Shown here one piece after another: positions 28,816 through 36,584 of a stretch of DNA of 38,580 nucleotides. Position numbers and translations under genes: made by a program. Source of the stretch: UM-FILTER-39-64 sp964367055 (GTDB lineage Bacteria > Patescibacteriota > Minisyncoccia > UBA6257 > UBA9933); assembly GCA_964367055.1 (NCBI GenBank), contig CAYIWD010000003.1, forward strand, positions 1-38,580. The letters are read 5' to 3'. Below the pieces are notes generated by a model. The model was not told the DNA's origin, ran no database searches, and saw nothing but the letters and a program-made list of their open reading frames with translations. Position 1 is the first letter of the stretch; each line of letters begins with the position of its first letter.

Positions 28816-29691
28816 ATGAATAAACCAGAAATCAAATCAATTTATGCCAAAGAGCCGGGCTTCCCTTCGCTTCTGAAAGAAATTCAAAATCCACCTTCAA
28901 AAATTTTTATTTTGGGAAAATTACCAAGCGATCCGCCGGCTGGCGGACCTAAAATCGCCGTTGTCGGCACGCGAAGAGCTACTCTTCAAGGTCGTTTGCT
29001 TGCCAAGGAAATAGCCAAAAAATTAGCTGAAAAAGGGATAATAATTGTTAGTGGCTTGGCAATGGGTATTGATACTTCAGCTCACGAAGGCGCGCTTTTA
29101 GCTAATGGGCAAACCATCGGAGTTTTAGCTTGCGGTTTGGATAATATTTATCCTCGGCAAAACGAGAATTTAGCTAAGCATATTATTGAAAATGACGGGG
29201 CGATTATTTCGGAATATCCGGTTGGCACAGAAGCCTTTAAAAATCATTTTTTAGAACGCAATAGAATTATCAGCGGCTTATGTATCGCTACTATTATTAT
29301 AGAAGCGCCGCAGGAATCTGGAGCTTTGGTAACGGCTCGCTTAGCCGCCGAGCAAGGCCGGGAAGTTTTTGTTGTGCCGGGCGGAATTAACAATCCCAAT
29401 TATTATGGTTCTCATAAATTAATTAGAGACGGCGCGAGGTTGGTCGGTTCAATTGATGATATTTTTGAGGATTTAGGTATTGATATCCATCAGCCTAAAT
29501 TAGCGTTTGAAAAAATTAAAGACAAAAATCAATCAGCTATTTTTCAAACTATTCAAGAGGCGGGGGAGGCGTTAAATATTGACAAAATTATTGAACTGAC
29601 TAAACTTGAACCGCAAATAGTCAATCAATCTCTGGCGCTTCTAATTATTCAAGGCATAATAAAAGAGACAGAGAAGGGATATACAATATAA
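28816..29691 (+). CDS. dprA: DNA-processing protein DprA/Smf
   Basis: Loads RecA onto incoming single-stranded DNA during natural transformation. 291 aa: a short N-terminal part, then the Rossmann domain with KIAVVGTRR, IIVSGLAMGIDTSAHEGAL, GVLACGLDNIYPRQN, SEYPVGTEAFKNHFLERNRIISGL and ESGALVTARLAAEQGREVFVVPG, then a C-terminal winged helix. A repeat-derived DPPAGGP sits just before the Rossmann fold. It is followed at 7 nt by topA. With the PilO-like gene it fits a DNA-uptake theme, common in this kind of organism. Confidence 0.96.
   Translation: MNKPEIKSIYAKEPGFPSLLKEIQNPPSKIFILGKLPSDPPAGGPKIAVVGTRRATLQGRLLAKEIAKKLAEKGIIIVSGLAMGIDTSAHEGALLANGQTIGVLACGLDNIYPRQNENLAKHIIENDGAIISEYPVGTEAFKNHFLERNRIISGLCIATIIIEAPQESGALVTARLAAEQGREVFVVPGGINNPNYYGSHKLIRDGARLVGSIDDIFEDLGIDIHQPKLAFEKIKDKNQSAIFQTIQEAGEALNIDKIIELTKLEPQIVNQSLALLIIQGIIKETEKGYTI
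28932..28947. repeat. 16-bp palindrome in dprA
   Basis: TCCGCCGGCTGGCGGA, read as part of DPPAGGP. It matches the palindrome in tmRNA at 19989-20004 except at two central positions. Confidence 0.65.
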
Positions 29692-29698
29692 AAATAAT

Positions 29699-31882
29699 AT
29701 GAAACTTTTAATCGTTGAGTCGCCGGCCAAAATAAAAACAATTTCAAAATATCTGCCCGAAGGGTATGTGGTTAAAGCGAGTATTGGCCACATTCGGGAT
29801 TTGCCGAAAAGAAATAAAAAAGCCATTGACATAGATGCCGGCTTTGCGCCGTATTATGAGATAATCAAAGGCAAAGAAAAGATAATTTCTGAAATAAAAA
29901 ATGAATCAAAAAAAGCCGAAGAAATAATTCTCGCGACCGACCCTGACCGTGAAGGAGAAGCTATTGCGTATCATCTGTCGCAGATTTTGGATTTAGACGG
30001 GAAGCGGTCGCCAAAAATTGAACGCATAACTTTTAACGAAATAACAGAGTCGGCGATTAAAGACGCCTTAAAGCATCCTCGCGCTATTGATATGGATTTG
30101 GTGAGAGCACAGGAGGCGCGCCGGGTTTTGGATCGTCTCGTGGGTTATGATTTATCTGGCTTAATCTGGAAAAAAGTGCGTTATGGATTATCTGCTGGTC
30201 GCGTTCAATCGCCGGCTTTAAGAATCATAGTGGAGCGCGAGCGGGAAATCCGCGCTTTTATTCCTGAAAATTATTGGGTAATTACCGGAGAGTTTAAGAC
30301 AAAAAGCGGGAAAAGAATAATTTTTAGTTGTGATGAGCAGCCCAAAAAAGAATCTGAGGCAAATCGAATTATTGATATCAGCCGTAAAAATGATTGGCGG
30401 ATAATCGATATTAATTCTATTGAAGCAAAACGTTCTCCGAGGCCGCCGTTTATTACTTCCACTCTTCAGCAAGCCGCTAGTTCGCGGTTCGGTTATTCGC
30501 CATCGCGCACTATGATGATTGCGCAAAGATTATACGAGCAGGGGTTTATAACGTATGTGCGCACAGACAGCGTAAATTTAAGCAAAGAAATCCTGCCGCA
30601 AATTTATGGGATAATAGAAAAAGATTTCGGAAAACAATATTTATATCCTAGAGCGTATACTTCAAAAAGCAAAACTAGCCAGGAAGCTCACGAAGCAATC
30701 AGGCCCGCAGATATGAGAAAAAAATCAGCCAACTTAACAAATGAGCAAAAAAATCTTTATGAATTAATTCTTACAAGAACTATCGCGTCTCAAATGTCAG
30801 ACGCCAAAATTCTGCGGACAAAAATAACTGCGAATATAGATAATGAAAATCCAAAAAACAGAATTCCGAATTTTTCAGCTACAGGCAGCGTCATAATTTT
30901 TCCGGGCTGGCTTGAAGCAGATGTTTTAAGCCGCGGAGAAGATGTTGAGCTTCCGCAAGTTTCAAAAGGCGAAGAGTTAGAACTTTTGAATATTTCAGGC
31001 CAAGGCAAACAAACTGAACCATTAGGCCGTTACACCGAAGCAGGCCTGATTAAAGAATTAGAAAAGCGGGAAATCGGCAGGCCAAGCACTTACGCGACTA
31101 TTGTCAAAACAATCCAAGATAGGGGATATGTGTTAAAAGAAGGAAAAACATTGAAACCAACCGACATTGGCGAAGTGGTGAGTAGTTTCCTTGAGAAAAA
31201 TTTTACAAAATACATCAGTGATTATTTTACCGCGGAAATGGAAAATGAATTGGACGAAATCGCTAATGGCAAAAGAAAATACGAAACAATGCTTTCTGAA
31301 TTCTACAAGCCGTTTTCAAAAGATGTCAAAGAAAAAGAAAAAACAGCTGGCAAAATCACGAATCTTGGCGAAGCGGATGAGAAAATTAAATGCCCTAGTT
31401 GTGGCGGGTCTATGGTTATTAAATTGTCGCGCACCGGAAAGTTTTTAAGCTGTAAGAATTTTCCAAAATGTTCGGGAGCGAGAAAAATTGACGGCTCAAT
31501 TATGGAAGGTCCGAAAGAAACAGGAGAAATTTGCCCTCAATGCGGAGGCAAACTTGTTGAACGCGAAGGGAAATTCGGCAAGTTTGTGGCGTGTTCAAAA
31601 TATCCTAAATGCCGTTATGTTCAAAAAAGCGTGGAGGAAGAAGCCAAAGGAAAAACCGGTATCAAATGTCCTAAATGCAAGCAAGGTGAAATTATCAGCC
31701 GACGTGGCAGATTCGGCGAATTTTATTCGTGCTCAAATTATCCGAAATGCGATTTTATTATGAAGGCGCGCCCCACTGGAAAAATTTGCGAGATTTGCGG
31801 CTCTTTAATGATGGAAGGAACCAAAACAATTTCTGAGAGATGTTCTAATAAATCATGCCCTGGCTACAAGGGTAAAAAATAA
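29699..31882 (+). CDS. topA: DNA topoisomerase I
   Basis: Type IA topoisomerase that relaxes negative supercoils, 727 aa. The Toprim domain has LLIVESPAKIKTI and ATDPDREGEAIAYHL. The catalytic Tyr lies near 284 in GFITYVRTDS. Other landmarks are SAGRVQSPALRI, EAHEAIRP and GRPSTYATIV. The C-terminus has four zinc-ribbon units (KCPSCGG, CPQCGGK, CPKCKQG, CEICGS) that bind single-stranded DNA. It is probably co-transcribed with dprA. No Shine-Dalgarno site. Confidence 0.97.
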   Translation: MKLLIVESPAKIKTISKYLPEGYVVKASIGHIRDLPKRNKKAIDIDAGFAPYYEIIKGKEKIISEIKNESKKAEEIILATDPDREGEAIAYHLSQILDLDGKRSPKIERITFNEITESAIKDALKHPRAIDMDLVRAQEARRVLDRLVGYDLSGLIWKKVRYGLSAGRVQSPALRIIVEREREIRAFIPENYWVITGEFKTKSGKRIIFSCDEQPKKESEANRIIDISRKNDWRIIDINSIEAKRSPRPPFITSTLQQAASSRFGYSPSRTMMIAQRLYEQGFITYVRTDSVNLSKEILPQIYGIIEKDFGKQYLYPRAYTSKSKTSQEAHEAIRPADMRKKSANLTNEQKNLYELILTRTIASQMSDAKILRTKITANIDNENPKNRIPNFSATGSVIIFPGWLEADVLSRGEDVELPQVSKGEELELLNISGQGKQTEPLGRYTEAGLIKELEKREIGRPSTYATIVKTIQDRGYVLKEGKTLKPTDIGEVVSSFLEKNFTKYISDYFTAEMENELDEIANGKRKYETMLSEFYKPFSKDVKEKEKTAGKITNLGEADEKIKCPSCGGSMVIKLSRTGKFLSCKNFPKCSGARKIDGSIMEGPKETGEICPQCGGKLVEREGKFGKFVACSKYPKCRYVQKSVEEEAKGKTGIKCPKCKQGEIISRRGRFGEFYSCSNYPKCDFIMKARPTGKICEICGSLMMEGTKTISERCSNKSCPGYKGKK

Positions 31883-31909
31883 AAAATGAGGTTGATTTCT
31901 CAACCTCAT
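31881..31909. terminator. Hairpin between topA and the convergent 67-aa gene
   Basis: A 10-bp perfect stem ATGAGGTTGA/TCAACCTCAT, loop TTTC. On the minus strand it is followed by TTTTTTATTTTTT, so it terminates the 67-aa gene best; on the plus strand the T-run is missing. Confidence 0.8.
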
Positions 31910-31943
31910 GTTCATGTCCATACTCATTATATACTCAAGGGTT

Positions 31944-32147
31944 TTAAGAGTTTTTGGGGCTATCCACTCTATCGCATAGAGCGATCAGCCATTTGGCCGC
32001 CCATAACACCTCTTTTCCGAAGCGGTCTCGTTTAAGGGTTTTCTTTATGGCGGAAATATCTCCGCCATGCTTTTTGACGAGTCTTTCCGCCACAGTTGCT
32101 GCGGAGGCAGCCTGTTCTTGCACTTCAATAATATCTGTTTGCCTCAT
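31944..32147 (-). CDS. Small hypothetical protein (67 aa) with strong Shine-Dalgarno site
   Basis: 67 aa, helical and soluble, with VQEQAASAATVAERLVKKHGGDISAIKKTLKRDRFGKEVLWAAKWLIALCDR. AGGAG lies 7 nt before the ATG and a terminator follows, so it is a self-contained unit. I recognise no family. It belongs to the small group of Shine-Dalgarno-led genes in this window. It is divergent from the RelA/SpoT homologue. Confidence 0.75.
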   Translation of the reverse strand: MRQTDIIEVQEQAASAATVAERLVKKHGGDISAIKKTLKRDRFGKEVLWAAKWLIALCDRVDSPKNS

Positions 32148-32172
32148 CTTATTCTCCTTTCGTTTGTAAGAT

Positions 32173-32201
32173 TTGAAATAGTTCTATGATTATCATAAAC
32201 T
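32173..32201 (+). promoter_or_regulatory. Promoter of the RelA/SpoT homologue
   Basis: TTGAAA, a 17-nt spacer, TAAACT, which ends 9 nt before the ATG, so the leader is very short. No Shine-Dalgarno site. Confidence 0.55.
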
Positions 32202-32210
32202 AAAATCACT

Positions 32211-33923
32211 ATGAATGTCAAGGATTTATTAAATGAAATCCAAAAAAACAGAGAAATAAGCGAAGAAGAGATTAATTTAATCAAGCGCGCTTTTGATTTC
32301 GCCGAAAAATCTCATCAGGGTCAAAAAAGAAAATCCGGCGAGCCATATTTTAATCACGTCTATGCGGCGGCTCTTAAAATCACTCAGTGGCGTTTGGATG
32401 TTTCAACTATCGCCGCGGCATTGCTTCACGATGTAGTTGAATCAGGTGTTGCGTTAGATGAACTCAAAAAAGAATTCGGTGAAGAAGTCGCATATTTAGT
32501 AGAAGGCGTGACAAAGCTCGGCAATTTAAAATATCGCGTTCCCGAAGAGCAGCAGGCGGAAAATTTAAGAAAAATGCTTTTAGCTATTAGCCAAGACATC
32601 AGAGTTATTATTGTTAAGCTGGCTGACAGATTGCACAATATGAAAACCCTGAAATTTCTAGCGGCCCCAAAACAAAAAAGAATTTCTTTAGAAACTTTTG
32701 AAATTTACGCGCCCCTAGCTTATCGTCTGGGAATGACAAGCTTGGCTGGCGAACTTGAGGATTTAGCTTTCCCCTTTCTTTATCCTAAAGAATATGATTG
32801 GTTGACCGAAAATATTAAAGAACGTTACGAAGAACGTCAAAAGTATTTAGAAAAAGTTAAAGAAGCTATTGAACAAACACTCAAAAGTCATAATATTTTT
32901 CCTGTTCAAATTGATTTTCGGGCTAAGCATTACAGCTCGCTTTATAAAAAACTTCTCCGTTACGATATGAATCTGGAACAAATTTATGACTTGGTAGCTT
33001 TAAGGATTATTGTCAAAACCGTTGAAGAATGCTACGCGATTTTAGGAATTATCCATCAAATGTGGCCGCCTCTGCCTGGCCGAATCAAAGATTATATTGC
33101 CTTGCCAAAGCCCAACGGCTATCGCAGTTTGCACACCACGGTTTTTTGTATTAATAGCAAACCGACTGAATTTCAAATTAGAACCTTAGAAATGCACGAA
33201 CATTCGGAAAATGGTATTGCCGCCCACTGGGCCTATGAACAAAAAAAAGGCAAAAAAGAGTATTTAGAAGACAGAACGATTTTTGCCGATAAGAAAGAAT
33301 TAACCTGGGTGGAACAGTTGAGGAATTGGCAGAAAGATTTTTCTGACTCGGAAGAATTTCTTCGGTCATTAAAAATTGATTTCTTTAAAGACCGGATTTT
33401 TGTCATCACCCCAAGAGGAGAGGTAGTTGACCTACCATTAGCTGCCACGCCAGTTGACTTTGCCTACGCCATTCATAGTACTATTGGCGATGAATGCATT
33501 GGCGCTAAGATAAATGGCAAAATTATGCCTTTGGATTATTCTCTTCAGTCCGGCGATTTAGTGGAAATTTTAACGCAGAAAAGCAAAAAACCTTCGGAGT
33601 CGTGGTTAAAATTCGTTAAAACCAGCCAAGCGCGAAAAAAAATTAAATCTGGTCTTGCGCAATCATCGGGTTTGATTAAAAAAAGAAAAATGCAAACTGA
33701 ATTTAAGATTACAGTTGCCGACCGTATCGGAATTTTAAAAGACATCACTGCGGTTATTTCGCGTTCTCATATTAACATTAACAAAGTTAATGTCCCCCAG
33801 ACAGAAAATTTTCCGAATTTAAGAATTTATTGCGATTTATCTGATAAAGAAAAAATAGAGAAAGTGATTCTGAAATTAAAAAAGATAAAAGGGGTGAAAG
33901 AGATAAGTTATAGATTAGTATAG
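32211..33923 (+). CDS. RelA/SpoT homologue, (p)ppGpp synthetase/hydrolase
   Basis: 570 aa; shorter than the usual 700-plus, with the helical and zinc-finger parts between TGS and ACT missing. The HD hydrolase domain has ALLHDVVES; the usual next Asp (HDxxED) is Ser, which may weaken hydrolysis. The synthetase domain has RIKDYIALPKPNGYRSLHTTVF and EFQIRTLEMHEHSENGIAAHWAY, intact and of the RxKD type seen in bifunctional enzymes. TGS (RIFVITPRGEVVDLPLAATPVDFAYAIH) and a C-terminal ACT domain (ITVADRIGILKDITAVIS) follow. It controls the stringent response by ppGpp. It is convergent with parB. Confidence 0.95.
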   Translation: MNVKDLLNEIQKNREISEEEINLIKRAFDFAEKSHQGQKRKSGEPYFNHVYAAALKITQWRLDVSTIAAALLHDVVESGVALDELKKEFGEEVAYLVEGVTKLGNLKYRVPEEQQAENLRKMLLAISQDIRVIIVKLADRLHNMKTLKFLAAPKQKRISLETFEIYAPLAYRLGMTSLAGELEDLAFPFLYPKEYDWLTENIKERYEERQKYLEKVKEAIEQTLKSHNIFPVQIDFRAKHYSSLYKKLLRYDMNLEQIYDLVALRIIVKTVEECYAILGIIHQMWPPLPGRIKDYIALPKPNGYRSLHTTVFCINSKPTEFQIRTLEMHEHSENGIAAHWAYEQKKGKKEYLEDRTIFADKKELTWVEQLRNWQKDFSDSEEFLRSLKIDFFKDRIFVITPRGEVVDLPLAATPVDFAYAIHSTIGDECIGAKINGKIMPLDYSLQSGDLVEILTQKSKKPSESWLKFVKTSQARKKIKSGLAQSSGLIKKRKMQTEFKITVADRIGILKDITAVISRSHININKVNVPQTENFPNLRIYCDLSDKEKIEKVILKLKKIKGVKEISYRLV

Positions 33924-33933
33924 AATATAAAAT

Positions 33934-34881
33934 TTAGGATTTAGGGTGCAATTTATCGATTATCGATTGAATTTCTTCTGGTGAATAAAAAGTAATAATG
34001 ATTTTGCCGCCGTCGCCGGATTTTTCTATTTTTACCGGCGCGCTTAAAAGTTCAATTAATTTTTCTTGGAGCATATTTGTTTCCGGGTCAACCGCGGTTT
34101 GTATTTTGTATTCTGTATTTTGTATTTTGCTATTTTTTTTGACGCGCTGGCGTAATTCTCTGACGCTTAAATTATTATTCAGTAATTCATTAAAAAGATT
34201 TTTTTGTTGAAGCGGGTCTTCAATTATTAAAAGCAGTCGCGCTTGGCTTTCGTTAATTTGATTTTTTGCCACCGCGTCTTGAATCTCAGTCGGCAGATTT
34301 AATAATCTTAGAGTATTGGCAATAGTTTCTCTACTTTTTCCCAAACGCCCGGCGATTTCTCTTTGGGTGATGCCGAATTCTTCCTGAAGCTTAGCGTAAG
34401 CGCGAGCAGTTTCAACTGGATTAAGATTTTCTCTTTGAAGGTTTTCCAAAACCGCTAGTTCCAATTTTTCTGATTTTTGGGAAATTTTCCTGATAATTAC
34501 CGGTACTCTTTCCCAGCCCAGTATTTTGGTGGCCATTAGTCGTCTTTCTCCAGTAATCAGTTCATACTCAACGCTCGTGCCCATTTCATTTTCTGTTTCA
34601 ATTTTGGAAACAACTAACGGCTGAAGAATGCCGAATTCCTGAATTGAAGCAGCTAATTCTTTTAAAGTCGCTTCGTCAAAATTGCGGCGCGGTTGATGAG
34701 GATTAGGCTTGATTTTATCTACTTCAATATGGAAGATGGCGTCTTGATGAGCCGACGGCTTTTCGTTTTGAGGGATTATCGTTTGACTTATTTTTGAAGT
34801 AGTAAAATCTTCTGCCTGAGGAGGTTGTTGAATATCATTTTTTTTCGGAATTAATGAAGCTAAACCTTTTCCTAATGGCAT
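33934..34881 (-). CDS. parB: Chromosome-partitioning protein ParB
   Basis: 315 aa. The CTPase/ParB domain has DKIKPNPHQPRRNFD, FGILQPLVV and TGERRLMATKILGWERVPVI. The helix-turn-helix has FGITQREIAGRLGKSRETIANTLRLL. The C-terminal dimerisation region follows. It binds parS near the origin and works with ParA. An 11-residue repeat-derived insert KIQNTEYKIQT (about 251-261) lies in the linker to the C-terminal domain. No parS consensus was seen in the window. It lies 11 nt downstream of parA. Confidence 0.96.
   Translation of the reverse strand: MPLGKGLASLIPKKNDIQQPPQAEDFTTSKISQTIIPQNEKPSAHQDAIFHIEVDKIKPNPHQPRRNFDEATLKELAASIQEFGILQPLVVSKIETENEMGTSVEYELITGERRLMATKILGWERVPVIIRKISQKSEKLELAVLENLQRENLNPVETARAYAKLQEEFGITQREIAGRLGKSRETIANTLRLLNLPTEIQDAVAKNQINESQARLLLIIEDPLQQKNLFNELLNNNLSVRELRQRVKKNSKIQNTEYKIQTAVDPETNMLQEKLIELLSAPVKIEKSGDGGKIIITFYSPEEIQSIIDKLHPKS
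34097..34129 (-). repeat. AAAATACAAAATACA-unit repeat read in frame in parB
   Basis: Encodes KIQNTEYKIQT in the linker before the C-terminal domain. Confidence 0.6.
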
Positions 34882-34892
34882 AAATTTAGAAG

Positions 34893-35666
34893 TTAGATAT
34901 TAGAAATTTCTAGCACTATTATTTCCCTTGCCAACCTTTCGTACGCTTTGGCGCCTGGAGAATTCGGGTCGTATAAAATTATCGGTTTGCCAAAACTCGG
35001 CGCTTCAGCCAAAGCCACAGAGCGGGGGATTTCGGCTTCATAAACGTAATAAGGGAAATTTTTTCTGACTTCATATGCCACTTCTCGCGATAATTTTTCT
35101 CTTTTATCATACATTGTAAGTAACCCGCCCGCAATATTTATTTGACGACTAAGATTGTTATTAATCAAATCAACGATTTCTAAAAGCTGGCTTAATCCTT
35201 CAAGCGAATAATATTCGCATTGAATCGGAATTAAAACTTCGTCAGCCGCCACTAAGCCGTTAATAGTTAATAAATTTAAGCTTGGCGGCAAATCAATAAA
35301 AATATAATCGTATTCATGCCGTAAGCGGTTAATAAACTTTCTCAAAAAAAATTCTCGCTCATCTAAACCGACAAGCTCTATTAAAGCGCCAGCCAAATCT
35401 TGGTTAGCGGGAATAATGTGATAATTATAAAGCAGGGTATTTTTAATAACATTGGCGATTTCCGCGTAGCCGAAAATGGCGTGATAAATATGGTCAGTTA
35501 TTTTTTTCGGCTCAAAACCCAAACCAGAAGTGGCATTCGCTTGCGGGTCAAAATCAATTAATAAAACTCTTTTGCCAAGAGCGGCTAAGTATGCGGGGAG
35601 ATTAATGGCGGTCGTCGTTTTTCCCACGCCACCCTTTGCATTACAAATTGTGATAACTTTAGCCAT
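34893..35666 (-). CDS. parA: Chromosome-partitioning ATPase ParA
   Basis: 257 aa from the start chosen here. The deviant Walker A NAKGGVGKTTTAINLPAYLA lies at the N-terminus, DFDPQANATSGLGF follows and IFIDLPPSLNLLTINGL is the Walker B region. A longer frame runs upstream but is translated antisense tRNA-Leu (ALSRPYEQ) and is rejected. The start at 35666 is supported by MAKVITICNAKGG and by a promoter whose -10 box ends 6 nt upstream. It moves origin regions together with ParB. It is upstream of parB in one operon. Confidence 0.97.
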   Translation of the reverse strand: MAKVITICNAKGGVGKTTTAINLPAYLAALGKRVLLIDFDPQANATSGLGFEPKKITDHIYHAIFGYAEIANVIKNTLLYNYHIIPANQDLAGALIELVGLDEREFFLRKFINRLRHEYDYIFIDLPPSLNLLTINGLVAADEVLIPIQCEYYSLEGLSQLLEIVDLINNNLSRQINIAGGLLTMYDKREKLSREVAYEVRKNFPYYVYEAEIPRSVALAEAPSFGKPIILYDPNSPGAKAYERLAREIIVLEISNI

Positions 35667-35672
35667 ATCTTT

Positions 35673-35701
35673 ACTATAACGTTTTTTGGTGTTATTATCA
35701 A
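35673..35701 (-). promoter_or_regulatory. parA promoter giving a leaderless mRNA
   Basis: TTGATA, a 17-nt spacer, TATAGT on the minus strand, ending exactly 6 nt before the ATG. This is the clearest leaderless start in the window. Confidence 0.75.
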
Positions 35702-35710
35702 TGAAAATTT

Positions 35711-35797
35711 GCCCGGGTGCTGGAATTAGCAGACAGGATGGACTCAAAATCCATTGTTCGTAAGGACGTGAGAGTGCAAGTCTCTCCCCGGGCACCA
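35711..35797 (+). tRNA. tRNA-Leu (anticodon CAA), CCA encoded
   Basis: Class II tRNA. Acceptor GCCCGGG pairs with CCCGGGC. The anticodon stem ATGGA/TCCAT closes CTCAAAA (CAA). It has a long variable arm (TGTTCGTAAGGACGTG region). The T-arm is GAGAG-TGCAAGT-CTCTC; the usual TTC of the T-loop is TGC. The discriminator is A and the encoded CCA follows directly. Confidence 0.93.
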
Positions 35798-35807
35798 AAA
35801 CTAAATT

Positions 35808-36062
35808 ATGATAATTTTTACCAAACACGCCAGAAACAAATTTGAAATTCTAAAAAGGCATAAATTTTTAATTGTCGAAAAACAAGTTGTAAAAACATTA
35901 GAAAATCCGGATTTAGTTGATAAATCGCGCTTGCCGCTTTTAATCGCCCAGCGAAAAATTGACAGAAATCACGTTTTAAGAGTAGTATATAAACAAGAAT
36001 TTGATGTTATAAAAGTTATCACATTTTATCCAGGAAGAATAAAACAATATGATGAAAAATAA
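35808..36062 (+). CDS. DUF4258-like protein, putative toxin-type partner
   Basis: 84 aa. It starts IIFTKHARNKFEILKRHKF, and TLENPDLV, IDRNHVLRVVYK and KVITFYPGRIKQYDE follow. This order (HAxxK/RM at the start, then strand-strand RVVY and TFYP) fits DUF4258/BrnT-like small proteins. It overlaps the DUF2283-like gene by 14 bp. Such pairs are often proposed to be toxin-antitoxin modules, but toxicity is not shown. It begins 10 nt after tRNA-Leu with no Shine-Dalgarno site. Confidence 0.75.
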   Translation: MIIFTKHARNKFEILKRHKFLIVEKQVVKTLENPDLVDKSRLPLLIAQRKIDRNHVLRVVYKQEFDVIKVITFYPGRIKQYDEK

Positions 36063-36297
36063 AAATAAAGTAAAAATTTCATACGAACCAGACGCTGATA
36101 TTTTAATGTGGGAAATTACCGACGAGCCGATTGATTTCGCCAAAGAAGTCGGAGACGTTGTTGTCCATTTTACCAAAAATAACATACCGGTTTTGATTGA
36201 GATTTTAGAAGCCAGCAAATTTTTGGTAAAAGCAAAAAATCTTATAAAAAAACAAGACGGAATTTTAATTGGAAAATCAGCTTTAGCTGTTAAATAA
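36049..36297 (+). CDS. DUF2283 family protein, partner of the DUF4258-like gene
   Basis: 82 aa. KISYEPDADILMWEITDEPIDFAKEVGDVVVHFTKNNIPVLIEILEASKFL follows the DUF2283 pattern (YDxEADVLYI, then a short strand and GxxIGIEILxAS). The frame overlaps the DUF4258-like gene by 14 bp, so the two are expressed together. In a toxin-antitoxin reading it would be the antitoxin; there is no obvious DNA-binding motif. Confidence 0.78.
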   Translation: MMKNKNKVKISYEPDADILMWEITDEPIDFAKEVGDVVVHFTKNNIPVLIEILEASKFLVKAKNLIKKQDGILIGKSALAVK

Positions 36298-36363
36298 AAG
36301 CCACCATATTTTAATTTTGGAGGGAGAAAAGTTTTTAATCCTTACAATATAGATAAGGAGTAT

Positions 36364-36570
36364 TTGATTTGGAACATACCCCTTGTCTTGCTTTTAATTT
36401 ACATATTTGGTGTGTATATAAAATCTACCTGTTTTGATGACGATCAACAAAATGTACCCCAATTATTGCCACTAACCAAAAAGGAAAAGTTGTTATGGGG
36501 AACAAGGTGGTTATTGCTTACGGTTATTCTGTTTGCCGTTGCTTTTTATTCAAATTATTTAGAAGGTTAA
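36364..36570 (+). CDS. Small two-helix membrane protein, non-ATG start
   Basis: 68 aa with two hydrophobic helices (about residues 4-20 IPLVLLLIYIFGVYI and 49-66 WLLLTVILFAVAFYSNYL) joined by a polar loop. There is no ATG. AAGGAG (36355-36360) lies 3 nt before TTG 36364 and 6 nt before ATT 36367, so either may start it. A TACAAT box near 36341 could be the -10. It overlaps the upstream part of the RluA-family frame. I recognise no family and confidence is moderate. Confidence 0.55.
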   Translation: MIWNIPLVLLLIYIFGVYIKSTCFDDDQQNVPQLLPLTKKEKLLWGTRWLLLTVILFAVAFYSNYLEG

Positions 36571-36584
36571 GTAAAAAAAATATA

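Noticed and set aside
35667..35828. 54-codon N-terminal extension of parA
   Set aside because: It is translated antisense tRNA-Leu, and the family start and promoter both point to 35666.
36495..36584. 30-codon extension of the RluA-family gene
   Set aside because: It overlaps the small membrane gene, is Cys/Phe-rich, and the family begins at the ATG at 36585.
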